DNA of 64,000 nucleotides from Herbidospora yilanensis (GTDB lineage: Bacteria; Actinomycetota; Actinomycetes; Streptosporangiales; Streptosporangiaceae): assembly GCF_001570565.1 (NCBI RefSeq), contig NZ_BBXE01000014.1, positions 248,001 through 312,000 of the forward strand. Direction: 5' to 3'. A program made the position numbers and the translations under genes. This document shows, one piece after another, positions 17,516-24,723 of the stretch; positions within the stretch are counted from its first letter, which is position 1, and every line of letters starts with the position of its first letter. The notes under the pieces are model-generated. The model searched no databases. It was not told the origin of the DNA and was given only the letters and a program-made list of their open reading frames with translations.

Positions 17516-19431
17516 TGTGTCACTTCCTTGATCACGGCCAGTGGCGTGCCGGCGTCGACCTGCCGCCCGGCGACGGCGGTCAGCTCGGCCACCACCCCCT
17601 CGGCGGCGGCCGTGATGCGATGCTCCATCTTCATGGCCTCCAGCACCACGACCGTCTGCCCCGGTTTCACCGTGTCACCCACGCCGACCTCCACCCGCAG
17701 CACGGTTCCGGGCATCGGGGCGGGCAGCGACCCGGGAGGCGTCCGCACCACGGGTTCCGGCAGCCGGGGCAGCGGGGTCAGCCGGACCGGGCCGAGCGAG
17801 GAGTCGACGTACACGGCGTCGTCATGGGAGGCCACCGCGAAGACCCGGCGCACGCCGGAGATCTCCAGGACCACCTCCTCCGGCGCGGCCGAGACGAGGA
17901 CCGCCTCGGGCGACGACCGCAGGCCCTCGCGGGTGTGCAGGTAGGTGACCTCCCCGGCCTCGGCGAAGGACACCCGGTGCGGCTGCGACACGACGTTGCG
18001 CCAGCCCGGCGGCAGGTCGCCGAGCGTCCTCCTCGGCCGGGCGGCCTGGGCCAGGGCCGCCGCCAGCGCCGAGAACCGCACCGCCTCGGGGTCGGCGAGC
18101 GGGCCCAGGTCGTGGCGGGTCAGGAAGCCCGTGTCGGTCTGGCCCTGGAGGAACTCCGGGTGGCGCAGGACGCGCACGAGAAGGTCGCGGTTGGTCGCCG
18201 GGCCGTGCAGCTTCGCGCCGGCCAGCGCCGTGGCCAGCCGTCTCGCCGCCGCCTCCCGGGTGGGGGCGTAGGCGACGACCTTGGCCAGCATCGGGTCGTA
18301 GAAGGTGCCGATCTCGTCGCCGGACACGACGCCCGAGTCGAGCCGCAGGCCGCCCTGGGCGAACTCGGCCTCCACCCCGGGCACCTCGAAGTGGTGCATC
18401 CGGCCGCTCTGCGGCTTCCAGCCGTCGGCCGGGTCTTCGGCGTACAGGCGCACCTCGATGGCGTGGCCGACCGGGCTCGGCGGCAGGCCGGGCAGGGCGG
18501 CGCCCTCGGCGATCTCGATCTGCATGCGGACCAGGTCGACGCCGTAGACGGCCTCGGTGACCGGGTGTTCGACCTGGAGGCGGGTGTTCATCTCCAGGAA
18601 GTGGAACCCGTCGTCGGTCAGCAGGAACTCGACGGTCCCCGCGCCGGTGTAGCCGATGGCGCGGGCCGCGTTCACCGCCGCCTCGGCCAGCGCGCGCCGC
18701 AGGTCGGGGGTCACGCCGGGGGAGGGGGCCTCCTCCAGCACCTTCTGGTGGCGGCGCTGGATCGAGCACTCGCGCTCGCCGAGCGCCCAGACGGTGCCGT
18801 GGGTGTCGGCGAGGATCTGCACCTCGACGTGCCGGGCCCGCTCCAGCAGCGGCTCGGCGAAGACGGTCCCGTCGCCGAACGCCGACGCGGCCTCCCGGCC
18901 CGCCGATTCGAGCGCCTCGGCGAGTTCGCCGGCCGACCGCACGACCCGCATCCCGCGCCCGCCGCCCCCGGCCGACGCCTTCAGCAGCAGCGGATAGGCG
19001 AGGTCGGCGGGTGGTTCCTCCGACCCGCCCGCGAACGTCATGGTGGGCAGCAGCGGCACCCCCGCCGCGGCCATCAGCGCCTTGGCCTCGATCTTGTCGC
19101 CCATCGCCGCGATGGCCTCGGGGGAGGGCCCGATCCAGGTCAGCCCCGCCTCGGCCACCGCCCGCGCGAACCCGGCGTCCTCGGAGAGGAACCCGTAGCC
19201 GGGGTGCACCGCGTCGGCGCCCGCCGCCCTGGCCGCCGCGACCAGCTTCCCGGCGTCCGTGTACGCCTTCACCTCCCCCAGCCCGACGGCCGACCCGGCC
19301 TCGGCGACGTGCCGCGAGCCCGCGTCGGCGTGGCTGAACACCGCGACCGTCTCGATCCCCAGCGCGTCGCACGCCCGGATCACCCGGCGGGCGATCTCGC
19401 CCCGGTTGGCCACCAGAACCCGTCTGATCAT
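17512..19431 (-). CDS. Biotin-dependent acyl-CoA carboxylase alpha subunit
   Basis: A 639-residue biotin carboxylase plus carrier protein. An ATP-grasp biotin carboxylase domain fills about 1-445 (MIRRVLVANRGEIA, GGGGRGMR, HVEVQILAD, MNTRLQVEHPVTE). A BT-like middle follows, then a C-terminal biotinyl domain with LEAMKMEH. It carboxylates biotin for transfer by the beta subunit to a branched acyl-CoA, probably methylcrotonyl- or geranyl-CoA given the AtuA and hydratase neighbours. An upstream GTG at 19440 would give the same GTGA overlap as the other junctions and is a real alternative start. Confidence 0.92.
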   Translation of the reverse strand: MIRRVLVANRGEIARRVIRACDALGIETVAVFSHADAGSRHVAEAGSAVGLGEVKAYTDAGKLVAAARAAGADAVHPGYGFLSEDAGFARAVAEAGLTWIGPSPEAIAAMGDKIEAKALMAAAGVPLLPTMTFAGGSEEPPADLAYPLLLKASAGGGGRGMRVVRSAGELAEALESAGREAASAFGDGTVFAEPLLERARHVEVQILADTHGTVWALGERECSIQRRHQKVLEEAPSPGVTPDLRRALAEAAVNAARAIGYTGAGTVEFLLTDDGFHFLEMNTRLQVEHPVTEAVYGVDLVRMQIEIAEGAALPGLPPSPVGHAIEVRLYAEDPADGWKPQSGRMHHFEVPGVEAEFAQGGLRLDSGVVSGDEIGTFYDPMLAKVVAYAPTREAAARRLATALAGAKLHGPATNRDLLVRVLRHPEFLQGQTDTGFLTRHDLGPLADPEAVRFSALAAALAQAARPRRTLGDLPPGWRNVVSQPHRVSFAEAGEVTYLHTREGLRSSPEAVLVSAAPEEVVLEISGVRRVFAVASHDDAVYVDSSLGPVRLTPLPRLPEPVVRTPPGSLPAPMPGTVLRVEVGVGDTVKPGQTVVVLEAMKMEHRITAAAEGVVAELTAVAGRQVDAGTPLAVIKEVTQ

Positions 19432-19436
19432 CTGAC

Positions 19437-21017
19437 TCACATCCGGAAGACGCCGAAACCGGCGGCGGGCGACTCGGGAGCCGAGCCGATGGCGGACAGG
19501 CACAATCCAAGGACGGTCCGGGTGTCGCGCGGGTCGATCACGCCGTCGTCGTAGAGGCGGCCGGACAGGAAGAACGGCAGCGACTCGGCCTCGACCTGCG
19601 CCTCGACCATCGCGCGCATGGCGGCGTCGCCCTCCTCGTCGAACGCCTGCCCCCGCGCCTCGGCGGCGGCCCGGCCGACGATCGACAACACCCCGGCGAG
19701 CTGCGCCGGGCCCATCACCGCCGACTTCGCGCTCGGCCAGGTGAACAGGAACCGCGGGTCGTAGGCCCGCCCGCACATGCCGTAGTTGCCCGCGCCGTAG
19801 CTGGCCCCCATGACGACCGTCAGGTGGGGGACCGTGGAGTTGGCCACCGCGTTGATCATCATCGAGCCGTGCTTGATGATCCCGGAGCGCTCGTAGTCCT
19901 TGCCGACCATGTAGCCGGTGGTGTTCTGCAGGAACAGCAGCGGCGTGCGCGACTGGTTGGCGAGCTGGATGAACTGGGCGGCCTTCTGCGCCTCCTGGCC
20001 GAACAGCACGCCCTGGGCGTTGGCCAGGATCCCGACGTCGTAGCCGTGGACCGTGGCCCAGCCGGTCACCAGGCTCGCGCCGTAGAGCGGCTTGAACTCG
20101 TCGAACTCACTGGCGTCGACGATCCGGCGGATCACCTCGCGCGGGTCGAACGGGATGCGCAGGTCTTCGGGGACGATGCCGAGCAGTCCGTCCTCGTCGA
20201 GCAGCGGCGGCCTTGAGGCCTTCGGCGCGCGGCCCTGCTTGCGCCAGTTCAGCCGCTTCACGATGTCGCGCCCGATGCGCAGGGCGTCGTGCTCCGAGTC
20301 GGCCAGGTAGTCGGCCAGGCCGGAGTCGCGGGCGTGCATCTCGGCGCCGCCGAGCGACTCGTCGTCGGCGTCCTCACCGGTCGCGACCTTGACCAGGGGA
20401 GGGCCGCCGAGGAACACCTTGGCGCGTTCCCGGACCATGACGACGTGGTCGGACAGTCCCGGCACGTAGGCGCCCCCGGCGGTGGAGTTGCCGAAGACCA
20501 GCGCGATCGTCGGGACGCCGGCCGCCGACAACCGGGTCAGGTCGCGGAACATCCGCCCGCCCGGGATGAAGATCTCCTTCTGCGTCGGCAGGTCGGCGCC
20601 GCCCGACTCGACCAGGTTCACGAGCGGGAGCCGGTTCTCCAGGGCGATCTGGGTGGCCCGCAGGGTCTTGCGCAGCGTCCACGGGTTCGACGCGCCGCCC
20701 CGGACGGTCGGGTCGTTGGCGACGATCACGCACTCGACGCCCTCGACCACGCCGATGCCGGTGACCACGCTGGCGCCGACGGGGAAGTCGGACCCCCACG
20801 CGGCCAGCGGGGACAGTTCGAGGAAGGGGGCGCCGGGGTCGAGCAGCAGTTCCACGCGTTCACGGGCCAGGAGCTTGCCCCGGGCGTGGTGGCGGTCGAC
20901 GTACTTCTGCCCGCCGCCTTCGACCGCTTTGGCGTGCTCCGCCGCCAGTTCGGCGATTCTGCCGAGCATCGCCGCACGCCGCTGCTGCGTTTCCGCCGAG
21001 TCGGGAGGTTCGATCAC
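19437..21017 (-). CDS. Acyl-CoA carboxylase beta (carboxyltransferase) subunit
   Basis: A 526-residue carboxyltransferase of the MccB/AtuC class. It has the two-part crotonase-like fold with NLVESGGADLPTQKEIF, GNSTAGGAYVPGLSD and FLQNTTGYMVGKDYE, typical of methylcrotonyl/geranyl-CoA carboxylases rather than propionyl-CoA enzymes. I chose GTG 21017 because the longer reading to 21071 contains AGA AGA TTA, which is unlike the gene, and because a TAAACT box sits 8 bp before this GTG (leaderless). First gene of the atu-like operon. Confidence 0.9.
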   Translation of the reverse strand: MIEPPDSAETQQRRAAMLGRIAELAAEHAKAVEGGGQKYVDRHHARGKLLARERVELLLDPGAPFLELSPLAAWGSDFPVGASVVTGIGVVEGVECVIVANDPTVRGGASNPWTLRKTLRATQIALENRLPLVNLVESGGADLPTQKEIFIPGGRMFRDLTRLSAAGVPTIALVFGNSTAGGAYVPGLSDHVVMVRERAKVFLGGPPLVKVATGEDADDESLGGAEMHARDSGLADYLADSEHDALRIGRDIVKRLNWRKQGRAPKASRPPLLDEDGLLGIVPEDLRIPFDPREVIRRIVDASEFDEFKPLYGASLVTGWATVHGYDVGILANAQGVLFGQEAQKAAQFIQLANQSRTPLLFLQNTTGYMVGKDYERSGIIKHGSMMINAVANSTVPHLTVVMGASYGAGNYGMCGRAYDPRFLFTWPSAKSAVMGPAQLAGVLSIVGRAAAEARGQAFDEEGDAAMRAMVEAQVEAESLPFFLSGRLYDDGVIDPRDTRTVLGLCLSAIGSAPESPAAGFGVFRM

Positions 21018-21025
21018 GTTCGGTG

Positions 21026-21031
21026 AGTTTA
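21026..21031 (-). promoter_or_regulatory. -10 box (TAAACT) of the carboxylase operon
   Basis: TAAACT read on the minus strand, 8 bp before the chosen GTG, as expected for a leaderless actinobacterial transcript. No convincing -35 element. Confidence 0.4.
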
Positions 21032-21191
21032 ATCTTCTGCGCGGGCGGACGACCCCCGAACCCCCTGACATGCGGCTTTCACCCTAATTTCAGAGGGTGG
21101 ATTCATCGGCGCAGCTCAACGCGGCCCGGTTGACTCCGATACGTGGGAATTCCTGTCCGGCCTTGTCCGGCTATGGCGACCTCATCAGACT

Positions 21192-21213
21192 CAGTTAAGT
21201 CTTCAACTAACTG
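21192..21213. promoter_or_regulatory. CAGTTA/TAACTG inverted repeat before a secreted-protein gene
   Basis: CAGTTA and TAACTG, 10 bp apart, lie 18 bp before the start of the small secreted protein in an AT-richer patch. Possible operator overlapping the promoter. Confidence 0.3.
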
Positions 21214-21230
21214 CACGGATGAGGAGAGGC

Positions 21231-21644
21231 ATGAAGCGCATCATCTTCGTTCTCGTCGGCGTCCTCGGCGCCATGCTCACCGGCATCACTCCCGCGTCCG
21301 CGACCTCCCCGGTCGACTGCTCCGCGGGCGGCTACACGCGGGCTTACACCAGCTATATGCCCACCAACATGGAGCGGGGGGCCGTCGACGGGCGCAGTTA
21401 CAACATCGGCGCCAATCTGGCGTACGACTACGAGATCTGCCTCGACATCCCCGACGACGAGACGTTCACGATCGAGGTGCGGATCTACAACAACGGAAGC
21501 TGGAGCACGTTCGTGGACGACCGGCCCGGTGACAAGGTCTTCCGCTACTCGCTCGCCCCGAACAGCTTCTGGCAGGTCTACGGCACGTTGACCGGGCCCG
21601 GCAGCACCTACCTCTACTACACCTGGCACGAGAAGCGGCTCTAG
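21231..21644 (+). CDS. Small secreted protein of unknown function
   Basis: A 137-residue protein with a clear signal peptide (MKRIIFVLVG to ITPASA, cleavage after about residue 25). The mature part is polar and aromatic, with two cysteines and likely beta strands (TFTIEVRIYNNGSW, STYLYYTWHEK). GGAGAGG precedes the chosen ATG; an ATG 12 bp upstream overlaps that ribosome site. Its stop overlaps the stop of the convergent kinase gene by 4 bp. No family recognised. Confidence 0.7.
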   Translation: MKRIIFVLVGVLGAMLTGITPASATSPVDCSAGGYTRAYTSYMPTNMERGAVDGRSYNIGANLAYDYEICLDIPDDETFTIEVRIYNNGSWSTFVDDRPGDKVFRYSLAPNSFWQVYGTLTGPGSTYLYYTWHEKRL

Positions 21645-23125
21645 CCGCAGTGGGTCCAGCCGCTCTGCCAGGTGGCCTTGGCGAAACCGCCGCCCCAGAC
21701 GACGCACTTCTTCTTCGCCAGGAGGCGGATCGGCCCGGCGTAGGCGGTGTAGCGGCCCCAGTCGTTGCCGTGGGCGCCCTTCTGCACACGCAGCAGGGCG
21801 CCCATCTTGATGGTGCCCGGAATGACGTTCTTCGACAGGGTGACCACGCAGTTGAGGCCGGTCGCCTGTTCGTACAGGAGATAGGTGGTGGCCCGGCCGC
21901 CCTGCCAGCGGCGCTGGTCGACGACAGTGAACCCGGCCCCGCACAGGCCCTCGGCCGTGTAGGGGTTGGGCTCCCTGACCTTCGTCGGGCTCGGGCTCGG
22001 CGAGGGGGACGGTGACGGCGAGGGGCTGGGCGACGGCGAGGGCGTCGGGGTCAGGCTCGGGCGCGGCTTGTCGGCCACGTCGGGGCGCTCGGCCGGGGCC
22101 CCGGTCGTCGGCGCGGGCGGTTCGGGCTGGGCGGCGACCGGGGAGAGCGACGGGCGGGGGGCGCGCTTCGTCGGGGTGAGCTGGGCGATGACCGGGGCGG
22201 CCGTCGGCGCGGCGACGGCGGTGCCGGGCTCGGGCCGCGTCAGGACGTAGGCGGCGCCGCCCAGCAGGAGCACGGCCGACGCGGCGGCCAGGACCATCCG
22301 GCCGCGTCTGGCGGGAGGCGGCTGGATCACGCCGCGGTCGCCGCGCAGGTAGGCGATCAGTTGCTCGGGGGTCGGGCGGTCGGCCGGGTTCTTGGCCAGG
22401 CAGCGCGCGACCAGGGCGCGCATCGGCTCCTCGACCTCGCCGAGGTCGGGCTCGGAGTGCAGGATGCGGTTCAGCACGACCGGGATCGAGTCGGCGCCGA
22501 ACGCCGGGCGGCCGGTGGCCGCGAAGACCATCGTGACGCCCCACGCGAACACGTCGGAGGCGGGGCTCGCGGTGGCCTCGCTCAGTAACTCGGGGGCCAG
22601 GTAGGCGGGGGTGCCCATGGTCGTGCCGCTCATCGTGGCCTGCGGGGCGTCCAGGGCCTTGGCCACGCCGAAGTCGATCACGACCGGGCCCTCGGGGCCC
22701 ATCAGCACGTTGGCCGGCTTCAGGTCGCGGTGGGTGATGCCGGCCTGGTGGATGGCCGCGAGGGCGGTCGCGGTGGCGATGCCCAGCCGTTCGAGCGCCG
22801 CGCCGCGGCGCGGGCCCTCCCGCTCGACGAGGTCCTTCAGAGAGGGGCCCGGGACGTACTCGCTGACGATGTAGGGCCGGTTTCCGGCCAGGTCGGCGTA
22901 CAGGACCGGGGCGGTGCTGAACCGGGCCACCCGCTGGGCCAGGCTGACCTCGCGCAGGAAGCGGGCGCGGGCCGCCGGATCGGCGCTGAGCCGGGTGTGC
23001 AGCAGTTTCACGGCCACGGTCGCGCCGTCGGGGGTCACTCCCCTGTAGACGACGCCCTGGCCACCCTCGCCCAGCCGGCCGACGATCTCGAACGGCCCCA
23101 GCCTTGAGGGGTCGCCTTCCACCAT
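21641..23125 (-). CDS. Transmembrane Ser/Thr protein kinase with extracellular domain
   Basis: A 494-residue Hanks-type kinase. Kinase domain about 8-265: GRLGEGGQGVVY loop, VAVKLL lysine, HRDLKPANVL catalytic loop, DFG, and APELL. A transmembrane helix (about 275-295) follows, then a proline/serine stalk of PSPSP repeats (about 375-395) and a roughly 105-residue outer domain with paired cysteines. No PASTA repeats. The outer domain may sense the wall or a secreted ligand. The ATG at 23125 has TAGCGT 7 bp upstream (leaderless); GTG 23134 is an alternative. Confidence 0.88.
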   Translation of the reverse strand: MVEGDPSRLGPFEIVGRLGEGGQGVVYRGVTPDGATVAVKLLHTRLSADPAARARFLREVSLAQRVARFSTAPVLYADLAGNRPYIVSEYVPGPSLKDLVEREGPRRGAALERLGIATATALAAIHQAGITHRDLKPANVLMGPEGPVVIDFGVAKALDAPQATMSGTTMGTPAYLAPELLSEATASPASDVFAWGVTMVFAATGRPAFGADSIPVVLNRILHSEPDLGEVEEPMRALVARCLAKNPADRPTPEQLIAYLRGDRGVIQPPPARRGRMVLAAASAVLLLGGAAYVLTRPEPGTAVAAPTAAPVIAQLTPTKRAPRPSLSPVAAQPEPPAPTTGAPAERPDVADKPRPSLTPTPSPSPSPSPSPSPSPSPSPTKVREPNPYTAEGLCGAGFTVVDQRRWQGGRATTYLLYEQATGLNCVVTLSKNVIPGTIKMGALLRVQKGAHGNDWGRYTAYAGPIRLLAKKKCVVWGGGFAKATWQSGWTHCG

Positions 23126-23132
23126 GGGGATC

Positions 23133-23138
23133 ACGCTA
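23133..23138 (-). promoter_or_regulatory. -10 box (TAGCGT) of the kinase gene
   Basis: TAGCGT fits TANNNT and stands 7 bp before the ATG on the minus strand, which fits a leaderless start. Confidence 0.4.
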
Positions 23139-23146
23139 TCAGTGGG

Positions 23147-24529
23147 TCAGATGGCCTTGCCCGGGTTAAGGAGGTTGTGGGGGTCGAAGACCTGCTTTAT
23201 CCCGGTCTGGAGGGATGCCACGACGGGCCCGCTCTCCAGCTCCAGCCACCTCTTCTTCAGCAGGCCCACCCCGTGCTCCCCGGTGAGGGTCCCGCCGAGG
23301 CGCAGCGCGGCCCGGAAGATCTCGTCGGCCGCCGCCCACACGTGCGGGGGCGGCTCGGGCAGGCCGCGCTCGAAGATGAACACCGGGTGCAGGTTGCCGT
23401 CACCGGCGTGGGCGACGGTGCAGATCCGCACGTCGTGACGCGCGGCGACGGCCTCGATCTCGGCGATCATGTCGGGCAGCTTCGACCGGGGCACGCAGAC
23501 GTCCTCGGTCAGGCACTCGCCGAGGCGCTCCTTGGCCTGGTAGGCCATCCGCCGGACCGCGATCAGCTCGTCGGCCTCCTCGGGGGTGGTCGACCGGGCC
23601 GCGAACGTGGCGCCGTGCTCCTCGCAGAGCGCGGTCATGCGGTCGGCGGCCTCCTCGCCGTCGGGGGCGTCCGACTGGGCCAGCAACATGCCCTGCGTCG
23701 AGGGGTCGAGGCCGATGTGCCGCCAGTCGTCGATCGCCACGAGGGTGTTGCGGTCGATGAGCTCCAGCATCGAGGGCCGGCAGCCCGCCGCGATGATCGC
23801 GGCCACCGCGGCGGCGGCGTCGCGCAGCGAGGTGAACTCGGCGACCATCGTCACCGGCGGCTTCGCCGGGGCCCGGCGCAGCCGGACCGTGGCCTCGGTG
23901 ATGATCCCCAGGGTGCCCTCGGAGCCGACGAACAGGCCGGTCAGGTCGTAGCCGGTGACGCCCTTCATGGTCCGGCGGCCGGTGTTGATCACCTGGCCGT
24001 CGGCCAGCACGACCTCCAGGCCCAGGGCCGAGTCGCGGGTGACGCCGTATTTGACGCAGCGCAGGCCCCCGGCGTTGGTGGCCAGGTTGCCGCCGATCGT
24101 GGAGATCTCGTAGGACGACGGGTCGGGGGCGTACATCAGACCGTGGGCGCGGGCGGCGCGGTCGAGGTCGGCGGTGATCACACCGGGCTGGACGACGGCG
24201 ATCTCGTCCGCGGGCGAGAGTTCGACGATCCGGGTCATGCGGGCCAGTGACAGGACGATTGACCCGTCACCCGCCACCGCCCCTCCGGCCAGCCCCGTTC
24301 CGGCGCCGCGCGGCACCACCGGGACCCCGTTGGCGGTGGCCCATTTCATCGTCGCCACGACGTCGTCGCGCGACTCCGCCAAGACCACCGCACGAACCGC
24401 TCCGGCCTGCAGGAACGTGCGGTCGCGGGCGTAGGAGGCGGTCACGTCGGGGTCGGTCAGCACCCGTCCGGGAGCCAGCGCTGAGATGAGGTCGTCCACA
24501 TCCCGAAACAGTACCAATGGCTCTGACAT
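23147..24529 (-). CDS. FAD-linked oxidase, glycolate oxidase GlcD-like
   Basis: A 460-residue flavoprotein of the GlcD/D-lactate dehydrogenase family. An FAD PCMH domain lies at about 35-215 (PVVPRGAGTGLAGGAV, DPSSYEISTIGGNLATNAGG, VGSEGTLGIITEATV), followed by an FAD-oxidase C-terminal domain with VAHAGDGNLHP and LTGEHGVGLLKK. It oxidises a 2-hydroxy acid such as glycolate or D-lactate. GlcE/GlcF subunits are absent, so it may be a stand-alone enzyme. The ATG start lies 39 bp inside a longer open frame, and the gene ends 21 bp before the kinase start. Confidence 0.87.
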   Translation of the reverse strand: MSEPLVLFRDVDDLISALAPGRVLTDPDVTASYARDRTFLQAGAVRAVVLAESRDDVVATMKWATANGVPVVPRGAGTGLAGGAVAGDGSIVLSLARMTRIVELSPADEIAVVQPGVITADLDRAARAHGLMYAPDPSSYEISTIGGNLATNAGGLRCVKYGVTRDSALGLEVVLADGQVINTGRRTMKGVTGYDLTGLFVGSEGTLGIITEATVRLRRAPAKPPVTMVAEFTSLRDAAAAVAAIIAAGCRPSMLELIDRNTLVAIDDWRHIGLDPSTQGMLLAQSDAPDGEEAADRMTALCEEHGATFAARSTTPEEADELIAVRRMAYQAKERLGECLTEDVCVPRSKLPDMIAEIEAVAARHDVRICTVAHAGDGNLHPVFIFERGLPEPPPHVWAAADEIFRAALRLGGTLTGEHGVGLLKKRWLELESGPVVASLQTGIKQVFDPHNLLNPGKAI

Positions 24530-24723
24530 GCACGGTAAGGCGATCAATCGATATCGGTTTCGCAACATCCCCCATTCACTTTACTTTTCCTTTACCGAGT
24601 GATCTAACGTCCCGGTTGCGACGGCTGTGGCTGTTTTCGCCATGCCCGTCGCAGCGGTGGCGCGCGAACACCCCCCGCGCGCCTCAACAAGCCCGGCTGA
24701 CTACCGGGTGAGGGAGGAATCAC

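Noticed and set aside
17620-19554. 644-codon open frame antisense to the biotin carboxylase
   Set aside because: Shadow of a GC-rich gene: Arg/Gly/His-rich, no domain, no ribosome site.
24617-24655. GCGACGG/CCGTCGC inverted repeat upstream of the protease
   Set aside because: Short arms with a long loop; expected by chance at this GC content.
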